Part shown: positions 36,314 through 48,100 of the stretch, in pieces | How positions within the stretch are numbered: the first letter of the stretch is position 1 | Layout of the letters: every line of letters begins with the position of its first letter | Assembly (NCBI GenBank): GCA_032173965.1 | Contig: CM063288.1 | Span: forward strand, 13,868,501 to 13,932,500 | Reading direction: 5' to 3' | Origin: Sitta carolinensis | Taxonomy: Eukaryota; Chordata; Aves; Passeriformes; Sittidae | Length of the DNA: 64,000 nucleotides | Program-made: the position numbers and the translations under genes | The notes under the pieces: model-generated | What the model saw: only the letters and a program-made list of their open reading frames with translations | Databases searched by the model: none | Told to the model about the DNA's origin: nothing

Positions 36314-39300
36314 ATGTGCTATCCCCACCATCTCCCACTCACAAAAAAATCAAAGAAATCTTTTTTTTTAATACTTGTGAGCTCAGATAAAACTAAGACA
36401 AAAGTTCAAAAGATTATAACATTACACTGAAATACCCTAACCTTAAATATTTCTTCTTAGTTTTAGCATTCTTTATCATTTTTCTCATTCTCACATAAAA
36501 ATGTTCTTGTGAAAATGGAAACATTGCCTTCTGGTTTCCCAGATAGTCATGGTCTCACTTATGAAGCACAGTATCTTCCAACACTTGTGTGTTTTCAAAG
36601 GAAGCAAGTTTATTTTAAAAGCACATGTGACATCATTGGAGGGGAGAAAGTTAGTTCTGCAGTTCATTAATCCAAACAGCAGCTCTTCTGTGCACAAAAG
36701 TTTTGTGGGGTTTTTTTCCTTAGCCAAATAGCCATGCCCTGTATATATGTTCAGGTGTAAAATCTGCAAAAGGTAATTACTTTCCAAGAGTTCTATCAAG
36801 GTTCAGGCACCCTCCTCAGCACATAAATATGAGGCAGTCACTAATCTCTCCAAACTGAAGGAGGCTGCTTGAAGAAATATAAAAACTCTGAATTTCGCCT
36901 TCTCTTGTTTAAACACCTGCAATTTCCTCACAGAGGCAATGAGTGCAGAAGTCCCACATAAATGGTTTGTAATGCAGTTCTGAATCAAGCCCTTAAGGAT
37001 TATTAAAGTAATCCATCTTAATTATAGTGAAAATCTGTTACTGGCCTTACATAATAATGCTTCATTTATAATTTCCACTTAGGTCAGCTTTCCTCTTTCT
37101 CGTGTTTCCCTCCATCTCTTACAGTTCTTTTTCTTTAACTGTCTGAACATAATTACCCAATACCTTTGAAAAGTGAGAGAATGTTCTTTGGGTGATAGGA
37201 TGACCATGTATTTAAGGCAGAAGTCTAAGGAAAAAAAAAAACTTTAGGTTTTTATCCTAGTTATGTTTTCACCCAAGCCTTTATAAGCAACTTTCTGGTC
37301 ACCTTTGCAGCCCAAGCTAAGACCAGAGATTAATAAAGTAAGATACCATAAAGGCTCATCTCTACCCAGTCCAAATACTTTTGCCTATCTGTCCTGTGAC
37401 TTGCATTCTCTGTGCTATTGATGCTAATAAACTATGGTTTCCTCAAAGGGAGGACGTAACTCTTAAAGGCTGGTTGATGTAATAAGACCCCAAAAGAGTA
37501 AATCATTAAGTGTTAGAATAGCAATTAGAGGTACAGGTGCAGTACTATGTTCTGATAAAGTGTATGAAGACATGCATTCCAAGGGTTTCTGTCAACACAA
37601 AATTATTTCCCTTCATATTGGAATGAAGTTTTGTGTTCTGCATAAAAATAATTGAAATGCTACTTTGGTTTGGTGTTTAGGAAGTGACATGCTTGTACTC
37701 CAGCTTCAAACACTATGCATTAAATGCTTTCTGCCAGGCACCTCTTTCTCCAGGCAACAAGCCTGCACCCAGAGGCATCCTCATTTTGGAAACAGGCTGA
37801 CGCCTAAACAGGAGCAGATGTGAAGTTTTCAATCAAACAGTTTTGAATGTAGAATTCTTTGGTGAGCCATGCTTCAATTCTCCTGTTTATAAAATGACCA
37901 GCAAAACAACTCCTTTTATACTCTGAAGAATTTGTAGTCACCCACCTCCTTCAAACCTATTTCTCTTTCCTTTTCCACCAGCTCAACCATAGCACAGCAT
38001 AACCACAGCTTGCTACCAGTCTCCAGCTCTGTCATCTCAGAATTTATCTTTCAACTGCCAGTTCAGTCCTAAACTCTTGGATAGACCTCATGCATATATT
38101 TTCTAGCTTTTATTCCTCTATAACTTCAGCAAAAGACTTGCCTTTTGTCCTGCTAATACAGTAGAATAGGAATAGGCACAGCAGAGCCTCTCCCAGCCCA
38201 AAGGTATTTCTTGCTCAGAGACATCACTGCTGGCAATACTGAGTATGCAGCATCAGTCACAGCACAAAAGCTTTCAGTCCCTGAGTTGTTCAACAGATAT
38301 GGGCTACTTAGCTTTAAAAAATAAAGAAATCGTGAAGTGACAATATGCAAACTGTGAGGTGTGTTTTCAGTTTTACACTTGGACAAAATAATGAGCAAGG
38401 AATTTTAATGCTCACAGACAGCTTGGCTGACCACAAAGGAATCTTCTTGTCAATTCAAGCAACCTCAGGAAATACCCCTTACTTCCAGTCAATTGCAACA
38501 TTTACATTTTTAATATTAATCTCTGTTTTATTTCAAGTCATCCACTATCTCCTAACCATGTACAGCAGAGACCTGAATGAAAATCATTTTCAGATAAAGG
38601 GACTTTCTTTACCCACTTTTTCTTTTTTGAGGATGTTGTTGATGTGCTGTATTGAAAATACATTATAATCTCCATTCTATGCACATGATGCTTTGGAAAA
38701 TAGGAACACAAAACTAATACCCTTGGGTTAGCTGGTATGTGTACTGCTACACATAAATGTCTGCCTTGCAAAATTTCAGGGCATATTACAGTCAATATTA
38801 GTATGGAGACTTCAAGTTTAGATGCCTTGCCTCATCTATATGGGAAAGGGAAACCTAGTCTGTGGAAAACCCAGTTACAGATCAACATATCCAAGATTAA
38901 AATTTAATTGAGGCAATTATTCTTCTTTCACTCTCCCATGGAAGAAAAGGTTAAGCTAAATTTAAATAAGCCATGTTGATCTCTACATTATTCATTCAGT
39001 TGCTGATATATCACTGTCTTGATAATTTATGGGTTCTAAAAACTACCTAGATGTTCACCGCCCATCCCAACGTCTTGGGGAATCATCAATTAAGATGTCC
39101 CTTGGTTCCAAATCCGTTTCAACTGCAAAAGATTTGTAGGAATTGATCAAAATTACAATTCAATCATTTTTTTCAGATGGAGCTCTGGAGCTCTCTGGCC
39201 TCACAGCATGGTATCACCTTTCCTTCCTGTGGTGATGTGGATGTCTCCAAGCAGAGACTTCTCAAATTAAAAGCCCACTATTAATTCTAGAAGTGATTTA

Positions 39301-41145
39301 ATACTGCTGCATTTGTAAATCTACCCTTTTATGTCAGCTTTACATAAAATCTCCTTTATTTAGGATTGTACGACATTTTCTCTTTTGCTTTTAAGTACAA
39401 TTCAAGCAGTATTTTCAAACATAAGGAAGGACCACAGAAAATAAGCACTATTTTCCAAAGCTGTTTGGGTTCTGGGACCCATGCTCTGCACTACATTTTG
39501 TCCCCCTGAAATCACTGGAGCTGCTTTGGAAATCTTCGCAGATTTCCTAAAGGCAAGAAATCAGAATACCTGTATTGAAGAGTCAACATGAAGGGCAACC
39601 ACATTATCCAGGCTGTCTCTGAGTTCAGTGAATAGAAAGGTAAGCTGTCCTCAGCATTTCACCCAACTTAAGGTGTTTGTAAAGCAGAGGAAGATAAATT
39701 GTCTTCCTGACAAAACTCACATCTCTCCTTTGACAGCAAAGGGAACATAGACAAGGAACTTTGGCCAGAAGAACAGTCCTATGTGCACTCCTCAGCAGCA
39801 AAAATACATAAGATAGTTTATAAAGCTGATGCTGTAACACTTGCAGCAACCAATACTACATTAAGTAGAGGACAATATTTCCTCAAATAAATGAAAGAAT
39901 AATATTTTTAAGGTGAGTTCAGCAGGTGGAAATTGAAGAGCAATTGCCTTTCAATGATACTCAGTCTTCCAAGGACTCCCTCCATAGACCAATCTGAATG
40001 TTGTTCTGCTTTTTGTTTTAACCTCTAAGCAATAAGAATAACTAAGTCTATCTTTCAAGAGTGACCTTGGCACTGGGAAAATGTTTCATCTCATTGAACT
40101 GTGTTTTTCCAAGCGTAGGTTTTTGTCACTGTCTTAACATGCACTCTCAGAATTTCACAGCTACCAGAGTAGCCAAATTCTTCTGCACACTCCTCTGACT
40201 GCCATTGCTAAAACATAGAAAAGAAACAAAACAATTAGAGAAATAACACATCTACCCAGCACAAGGCAATCATAATAATTTAATTCCTCTATGACACATC
40301 CTACCATGAAATGATTGTTGAAATCAATGATTCACACGCATATACCTAAAATTCATGAATAAGAGTTCTAGAGGATGTGGAAGAGGGGGTGGAAGAGAGA
40401 CTAGAGAGACAGAGGAAGGTATTTTTGGAAGAATGTGGGGAACAACTCCTCTAGTATATCTTAATGACAGATCAAGATCTGAAAACTACCTTCCATAGCT
40501 TCTGCTGAGTTTTTCAGCCATCAAACAGCATAGGCAGGAACAGCCTTTAAAGGCAAAAATGCAAAGGCCAAAATATTTGTGATGGAAAGCAGTACTGATG
40601 CCATCATGAGCTCATTGAGCATACAGAAGCATGTCAATCATTGTCAGATGCTCAAGTACACAAAACCAAAGTAAATGGCTTAACACTTAAAGTCATCTAA
40701 TGACTTACCAGTGTAAGTTATTTACACAAGTGGGAAGCAGTGATTTCTGAGCTTTGTCAATTATTTACACCACTTGTTTAGCCACAGGACTGCCCAGACA
40801 CCACCAACAGGGCTCAGATTCATTATTTCCCACTGCTGATGGATATTCAGGCTAGAAATTACAAAGGCAGAATTCCCTGAAATACCTAAAAGGCAAGGAG
40901 AGAAAGAGAAGTGTCCACCCCCAAAAATTAAGGTGTTGTCTGCTCTCAGCTCTAAGAGAGGACTCACCGGCAAGCACAGACACAACCCAGCTGCCGTTCC
41001 AGAAAGGGATTCAGTTTTTGATGCCAGCCTTGAGGTCTGACTTGCTGAAAGGGGAGGACACTGCTATCAGGATGGGCAGCTTTTCCCTCCAGCAGTCAAA
41101 AGGATAAGTCCAGTATGGGTTTCAGAGATGGTCACTGCATGGAAA

Positions 41146-41189
41146 AGGGAGAGAGGGAGGGAGGGAGTATAAGGAAACTATAAGGAAAC
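41146..41189 (+). repeat. (GGGA)n-like tract and tandem 11-base repeat
   Basis: A purine tract of GGGA/GAGA units (41146-41167) is followed by TATAAGGAAAC twice in tandem (41168-41178, 41179-41189). Confidence 0.85.
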
Positions 41190-42145
41190 ATGTGTCTTTA
41201 TTGTGTCACATGCAGAATTTCAACGGCATGCCCTCAAGGGCAAAGAGTATCTCTTCTTCTCTCTGCCCTGATTTGCAAAAACCTTCAGTCATACTCACAC
41301 AGAGAAACCCTGGATGGCAATGTGCTCGGCTGTGTTCAAGGTGTTAATAAATAATTGACAGCAGCTCCCAGAACAGACAATGTCACTTTCGGTCCTTGTC
41401 AAGTAGAAGACATTTGGGAAGTTTTTGTTTGTGTTCTTTTTCTGTGTTTGATTCGATTTCTCACTTCCTTCTCCCTCCAGTTGCCCTAAAGCTGTAAGAA
41501 TAATATGAGATCTGTCTCATCCACTATCTGTGACAGGTACAGCTCTGCATGCCATGGCCGTGAGGAAGCAAGAGGTCCCCGAGTCTCCTGCAGCTAGCTG
41601 GCACGTCTGAATTAACTTCACCTCCATTGGCAGGCATTTCAGACCTAAGATAGAATTGTTTATCAGTAGGATCAAGGCTGCCCTTATCCCTATCCTCCTT
41701 GGTAATTTATGGGCTTTATTTTCCTACCTACTCTGTGCTGCAGGATTTGGAGATCGTAGTGAGGGAACATGAGAGACGAGTCAGCACTGGCATAAAGGGT
41801 CCTACTGCCATTTGGCACCATTTCACTTCCAGGGCAACATCTTGTGAACTGCTCAGATAGTTAAAATATCTTATCCCAGATCCCTCCTTCAGGTTTTCCT
41901 TTGCTCATTTGTTCACAGCAGCAAAGGACATAGTAAGGATGCTGTGAGTTGAGACAATCACTTTCTGGGAACAGGACCATACGGGTACAAAATGAAGAAT
42001 GTTAGCTTGTTCTCTAATGGCAAAAACGGGTTCCATATTGTTGCAGCCTGCTGCAATCTAATACTTTCTTTGTTTTTGGGCTCCTGTGGTTATGTCTGTG
42101 CCCTGCATGGCCTCTTGAGCAGTACTGCAATGATAGAAGTCACAC

Positions 42146-42330
42146 ACAATCACAGACCATGCTGAGCTGGAAGGGACCCACAAAGATCATGGAAGTCCAA
42201 CTCTTGTCCCTGCACAGGACCACCCCAAAAATTACACTACAAGCTTGAGAGTTATCCAAACGCCTCTTGAACTGTGGCAGGTGTGGTGTCACGATCACTT
42301 CCCTGGGCAGCATGTTCCAGTACCCATAAA
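42146..42330 (-). mobile_element. CR1 LINE 3' region, minus strand
   Basis: Read on the plus strand, CAATCACAGA, GAGCTGGAAGGGACCCA, AAGATCATGGAAGTCCAACTC, CCCTGCACAGGACCACCCC, TTGAACTGTGGCAGG and TTCCCTGGGCAGCATGTTCC occur in the order and spacing of the reverse complement of CR1 3' untranslated ends. The element therefore points to the minus strand, with its 3' terminus near 42146. It stops at about 42330, short of the motif that normally follows, so it is 5'-truncated. It belongs to a different CR1 subfamily type from the plus-strand copy at 44.9 kb, judging by the GAGCTGGAAGGGACCCA variant. Confidence 0.85.
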
Positions 42331-43254
42331 CAGTAGCACAGGATAATGATTGGTGCCTTAGCCACTACCCCACCATATGTCCAAGGGTTGTCCATCTAGG
42401 ACACCCAGAGAAGCTTTATCTGTCCCTCAAATAGTTACAGTTCCCATCACATGAAATAAGTGTCTCTGGCAGGGGCCATGGTGCTTGCAAGACACTAGAG
42501 AAGGAGAATGGTACTTAGTGCTTCACATCAAACATAAATTTCCCCAGAATGGGGTATTTGGGATGTCTGGAGATCCCTGGAATGCACAGCCAAAAGCAAA
42601 ACCAAAGATGGGTGCAGTCAGGAATCTGGACCTGACTCCTGAGCCCCTTCAGCTGAGGCTGATTCTCTAAAAGGCTTTCACAGCCATAACGAGATTGCTG
42701 CTAAGCTGAGAACTGCACGTGGACGTCCCTTGTTATTTCAGGCTTTCTCTGCAGTGAAAGCACACATGTTTGGGGAAAGCTCAGGTGCAGAAGGGGTGGC
42801 TGGTTGTTGCTGACAGAACTGCTCTGGTTTTTCAGTCTCCATTTGCTAATGGAATTTGAGACCCAAAAAGACACGGGTAGTTGTTCATTAAAGTCATCTC
42901 TTCTCTCTGTCTGTTTATTTCCATTTTTAAAAGGCCACCTTCATAACTCAGAGCAGCCTGCCTGCCTTGCTTTTACTAAAGAGAATTTCAAGCAGGCTTA
43001 GACTGTATCCTATTTTCAGACTAATAGATCCTCAATTTCAAAACACCACTCTGCACTCTACAGGACACTGGGAAAAACTGCAGCAAGAGGATGCTCTAGG
43101 AAAGAAAGATTCTTATTTCCCAGAAGCATAAATACCCAGTACACAGACTACAACTCTTGGCTTTTCTCAACTGAATTCAAAATGGTTCATTGAAAATTTA
43201 TTATTGCATCTTTGGTAACAAGAGTAGTTTCTTGGCCCTCTTTTTATTGTTTTT

Positions 43255-43286
43255 GGGGGGGGGGGGGGTGGGGGGGGGGGGGTGGG
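43255..43286 (+). repeat. Near-pure G tract, quadruplex-prone
   Basis: Fourteen G, one T, thirteen G, one T, three G. The tract exceeds the four-runs-of-three-G rule several times over, so the plus strand can form intramolecular G-quadruplexes and the minus strand C-rich structures. Exact length in the assembly should be treated with caution because such tracts are error-prone in sequencing. Confidence 0.95.
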
Positions 43287-43801
43287 TGTTTGAGTTGTTG
43301 GGCTTTGTTTCTCCCAGGCAACCAGATATCTACCTACATCTTTTGCCCTGGCTCTGATTTGATGTTGTCTTTGCAAGTTAAATTTAGTGCTTTCTCATTC
43401 CAAGAATACTGAAATGTGTGGGAAAGCAGGTTTGAGTTGTAGTTTCCCTCTGTGTGGCTCCTGTCAAGGATGCCAGGTAGTTACATTGTCTGATTCCCTC
43501 GGTGTCTTTTGCAACTGAATAAGAGAAGACAACCACTAATAGGGAAGAGTTTCAACTCAGATTTTATTTTTTATTTCTCTTCTCCTCAACCATTCCACAG
43601 CATGAGGTACTGCTGGCTTTAGAAGAAAATGGCCCAGGTCCTTGGTAACAGGAGGACAAGTCTAGATAAAGAAGTAATGCAAATAATCTCCTGTGTATGC
43701 TTGTTAACCTGTGCTGGGGGGCCCTGTGAGCTGTGCACGTGAGCAGAGAGGAGCTGCTCATCCCACATGCATACTTTGTTGGGGAGCAGTTGGTTCACAG
43801 C

Positions 43802-43865
43802 TATGAAAGCACTGGATAAACTGCTTTGGTATGAAAGTGATAATGGTATGAAAGCACTGGATAAA
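43802..43865 (+). repeat. 19-base direct repeat with a partial third copy
   Basis: TATGAAAGCACTGGATAAA occurs at 43802-43820 and 43847-43865, identical. TATGAAAG occurs once more between them at 43830-43837. Confidence 0.9.
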
Positions 43866-44637
43866 GCAAACAATCCCTTCCCTGCCATGCAGCCCTGGGT
43901 TTTTCAGCCTGCTCAGTAGAAATTTCCTGAGCCAAAGATTTTATGCCTGTCTCTGTATGCAGCCTTGGATGGATAAATGTGTCTGTTTGAGGGGGTTGAC
44001 CCATACTAATTGGTAAAACTTGTAGTGGAAATAATTACTGTTCTACAGCTTAGCTGTAATATTCTATACCTTTTGTTCTACCCCTGTTGCTCGTCTATTC
44101 CACTGGATGCTCTTGTGTCTCGGTGAATTCACTGTTCTGATTCACTCTTCTCGTTATTTGTCATAGGTCTGTCAAAAGTTGAACGTTTTTCACCTCAGTT
44201 CTGTGTTTTGATCTTTTCTTTCAGATCCAGACACCTGGGAATGGTTTCGTTCTGCCCACAATAGAAATAGGCAGAGGTTTCCCCTTGGGAAGAAAGGATT
44301 ATTCCAAAGAATAAAACTCAACCCAGAGACAAAAGTTCACAGTGGGCAGATACATCAGAAAAATGGGACCTCTTTGGCTGGGTTAGGACATGGACAGGTG
44401 CCCTTCTGGGGGACCCCCCCACCATCAGTGTCCCAGGTATCTCAGGCTCCCCCTGCACAGCAGCAATAGCTATCAGTTCTGTGCAAAGCCAGTGCAGGAC
44501 TGCACCCCTTCTTCCAACCCTCACATTCCGCTACCATCCCCCTGCACACCTTCTCCAGGCACTGAGCACAGGCCCAGTGTCAGAAGCAGACAGGGTACAG
44601 GGCTGACCCACCCTCTGCTTTCTTGCCAGCATGGCTG

Positions 44638-44710
44638 GCTGTGAGCACACCATGCAGGAGCAGTCTGTGGAAGCTGTGAGCATGCCTGCAGGAACAGTCT
44701 GTTTGTGGAA
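44638..44710 (+). repeat. Tandem duplication, two diverged copies of 35 and 38 bases
   Basis: Copies 44638-44672 and 44673-44710 both start GCTGTGAGCA, share a TGCAGGA-CAGTCTG core and end TGTGGAA; the second has an extra GTTT-type insertion. Confidence 0.8.
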
Positions 44711-44849
44711 GCTGACTCCTTCAGCTAGGTCAGTTTTCTGGAAAGTGTGTGGTTCTTTATGTAGAAATAATGCAAGTTAAATTCAGGCTAAAGTAGGCAG
44801 TTTGTATGAAAAGAGGGAGCATTCCTAATTCTAGGGCAAAAACATACTT

Positions 44850-45195
44850 ATCTGGGGATACTACTAAAGGGGGCTTATAGAAAAAGAGGGAGAATGACTT
44901 TTGACATGGGCAGGTAGTGGTAAGACAAGGGGTAACAGTTTTAAATCAAAAGATCAGATATTTAGATTAGATGTGAGGAATAAATTCTTTACTCAGAGGG
45001 TGGTGAGGCACTGGAACACGTTGCCCAGAGAGGCTGTGGGAGCCCCATGCTGGATGTGTTCAAGGCCAGCTTAGCTGGAGCTCTGAGCAGCCTGGCCTAG
45101 TGGAAGGTTCCCTGCCTGGGGTGTGGGGTTTGGAACTAGATAAGCTTTAAGTCCCCTTTCAACCAAACCATTTTATGATTCCATGACTCTATGCT
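44850..45195 (+). mobile_element. CR1 LINE 3' region, plus strand
   Basis: This is the best-preserved CR1 in the window. In order it has GGCTTATAG, GACTTTTGACATGGGCAGG, TTTAGATTAGATGTGAGGAA, GAGGGTGGTGAGGCACTGGA, GTTGCCCAGAGAGGCTGTGG, GATGTGTTCAAGGCCAGC, GGAACTAGATAAGCTTTAAG and a terminus of degenerate ATTCTATG octamers ending at about 45195. This is the end of ORF2 plus the 3' untranslated region of a 5'-truncated insertion. CR1 is the dominant LINE of birds and supports an avian source. The 5' boundary is approximate. Open frames through it are stop-interrupted, and no functional reverse transcriptase is present. Confidence 0.93.
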
Positions 45196-48100
45196 GTCAT
45201 GGAAGGTGTTAGGGAACTTACAGTGTTGGGCAACCTCCTATAGCATCTTCCATTAAAGGATCAATCACAAACACTTTTTTTTTTTCTTTAAATATTTTTT
45301 CTTCAATGCAACAATGGCTGATTCCTTACATCATATCCAGGTATTTTTCACGTATTTGTTGCAGAGCACTTTGGTCCCAGCCCATCTCCAGTAAGCATAT
45401 GAGAGAACAAGCTTTCAGTTTTCTGCTTTACAGTCACTATAAGGAAACTCATAATTCAGCCTTCATGTACAGCAAAGTTCTGATGAGATTTAATGGAATT
45501 CTAAGTTCTCTTTATGTACATTCTGGGAATCAATGGCAAGGTTGTGAATTCATTTGCTGAGGGACATTTACAATCCCTTCCCACAAAATTAAAGCAGAAC
45601 ATTTCATGCTTCTTTTGGTAGGAGACTGATCCTTACTTCAGCAAAAAGTGAATAAATAATTTGAAATATTATGAAATATATAATGAAATATTTCTTTTGG
45701 ACCTCTTGCAGTGTTTAATGTATATGTTATCTTTTATATATTTTAAGCATCACAGTTAATTTCCAGCAAAATGTATATACACCTTAATTCCTAAATAAGC
45801 AGGTATTTACCATAAGGTGGCTAGAGGAAGTTCTTGTTCAGCTCTCAGAATCTGTTTGGAGCATGAAGATCACACACCCAAAATGTTTGATCAGTCATGA
45901 TCAGTATAGGTGTGGCATGCATTTTAGAAAGTATTTTTGCTGGGTGCGTCCCTGTGTTACATGCTTTACAAAACCTACCTACGGGAAAAGAAGTTTGGAG
46001 CATGAAGGTTTGGTTTTGCTAAAAGAATTTTGGCAAAAAAGTTAAAATAGGATCAGTTCCTCTCTTCTCTCAGATATTTTCACATCATTGAATTGTGTGA
46101 TATGGCACAAAAGGCTACATAACAGCATTTTTCCTGTGATACAAACAGGGATGAAGGCAGAGTCCAGACATGCTGCTAATCCTGTGTAAATGGCCTGAAT
46201 CACGTAAAGATATGAAGAGACACTTTTGTCTCATTGGATAAAGTTAGATAAATACATAGATCTGTACCAGCTTCTTGCTGAAGAGATTCCATCAATACAG
46301 ATTCAATAACTGACCCTCCTCATCTGGAGGGACTGCTTTTCTCACATTGTAATTTTTGAACTTCAGTGTGTTCTGAAACCACAGCAGCATAAAACCAGCA
46401 GAGCAAAATTATATCCTAGGCCTGGTTTGCTCTCATCTCCTTCCTATGAAAGTATATTAATAAGAAATCTGTCTTATCCCTCAAAGCATTCAGGGGCAAA
46501 GCATGACATTAGAACAAGGATGATAAATTGCCAAAAGACCTGCAAACCATGTTCGTGAAGATTAAAAAAGATGGTGTTACTTGATGTTATCTGCTAACCT
46601 CATGATCTTTGTTTCGTATGCATGCTTGGGCCTTTCCACAGAGGATTTTTACTAGGTCCCTATCTCTATTAGCTTTCTTTAACATTAATTTTATCCTCCA
46701 CCCACATTCTGCATTCTGAATATATTTCATTAGCACTTCATCTCTAATAATTTCAAGGAAATATATTTCAAGAAAATAAGTGGTCACCACTTGTTCAAAA
46801 CTGAGAGTGAAATTCAGCAGCAATTTTCTTGAAAGTTGCTAAGACGTTCAGCATCAGGGTTTTTTTTCCCTGACAGGAATATAGTGCTTGAGTGATAGGA
46901 GACCAAAAGGTCTATTTGCTGCATGGTCCAAGTGACAGGTTCTAAGTGAGAAGAGGTGGAAGGTGAAGCTGATGTTAATGAAGTATATCTGGTGGTAATG
47001 TGACCTCAGGGCCCATGCTCTTGTCTGACATGACAGCTAAGGGAAATCTTCATCTCCATCCTGCTACTGAGAGAAGGAGACACAGAGAGAGTGTCTTTGG
47101 TGTGAGCACAGAAACACCCACACCATTCAGTCCAAGGGGCCTATCTTGGCTGCGTCCCCTTTGGGGGATGCTCTGTGCTCTTGACAGCAATATGAGTTTG
47201 CCTGTGCTGAAGGCAAACAGCACAATATGAAGTCACACCAGCCTTAGTTCACACTGGATCCCCTGCTGGGGGAGCAGACCCCATAGAGAAGGTACTGCAG
47301 AGGTGGTGTGGATGTCTGGAGGAGTACTACAGTGGGACTGCATTGTAGGAGAGGGAACACACTTTAGCCAGCCTGCCTCGGATGGTGGGAGAGCGTGGAG
47401 AGCAGAGCCCCAGCCTCAGCCCCTGGGCAGTGAGGGGCAATCCCAACTGCACAGGCTGGCCCCCCTGGCAGTGGCAAGAAAGGAAATTTCAGCTCCAAAA
47501 GAACCACTGAACTTCCTAGTGCTATTGAGCTGGAAGTAGCCCTTATATCCAAGGCCAACTCAGCCTGCTCAGAAAAGGCTCAAACATGGTGCAGCAACTG
47601 CCTGTGTCACTTGCATGCTGATGGGTCTGTGTGTTCATTCAGGGCTGCCAGGCCAGCCATGTTCCAGAGAGGAGAGATTTGCAGAAAAGCAGGGATTTTA
47701 CATCACATTAAGAAGCTATTTACTGAAACTATGAGATGCTGACTGAAACTTGGCATGAAGCAAAACTGACTGCATCTCATCCCCTAAATGCTCAGACTAA
47801 TAACGGTGTTTATCTGTTGAGTACAATGCAAATTTGTTGTGTAGGGGACAGCAGAGACCTCAAGCACAGCATGTTCTGCACCAAACTCAAGCTATTTCGA
47901 GGCTTCAGATCTGTGAAGAGGTTTGCTGAAAATGCAATTTAATAGTCCTCTTAATCAAAGTCTGAGAATCTTTTTTTTTTTACTTTGTCTCAAAACTTTC
48001 TGAGAAGCATAAACAAAGATAGTGAGAATTATAAAGGGCAATATTTATTGTGATTACTGTTATTACTTCAATCATCATTACTGTTATTATTTCCCTCTAC

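Larger units (their letters stand above)
31874..42145. other. AT-rich non-coding stretch, no gene recognised
   Basis: No gene or RNA gene is recognisable. It contains a 15-base direct repeat (32023-32037 and 32048-32062), a T/C tract running into (GT)n at 33306-33368, a perfect 11-base-arm hairpin at 34136-34168, an 11-base G run at 36303-36313, and a GGGA-rich tract followed by a tandem 11-base repeat at 41146-41189. Open frames such as those at 38345-38668 match nothing I know. A pyrimidine-rich patch lies at about 37900-38150. Confidence 0.6.
42331..44849. other. Non-coding stretch between two CR1 copies
   Basis: It holds the G tract at 43255-43286, a duplicated 19-base motif at 43802-43865 and a tandem duplication at 44638-44710. 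A moderately GC-rich patch at about 44380-44640 carries overlapping open frames on both strands but nothing recognisable. Confidence 0.6.

Noticed and set aside
47523..47566. Possible minus-strand CR1 end (TTGAGCTGGAAG, AGCCCTTATATCC, CCAACTC)
   Set aside because: Only about 40 bases resemble the CR1 3' end and nothing adjoining extends the match; an alignment score would be needed.
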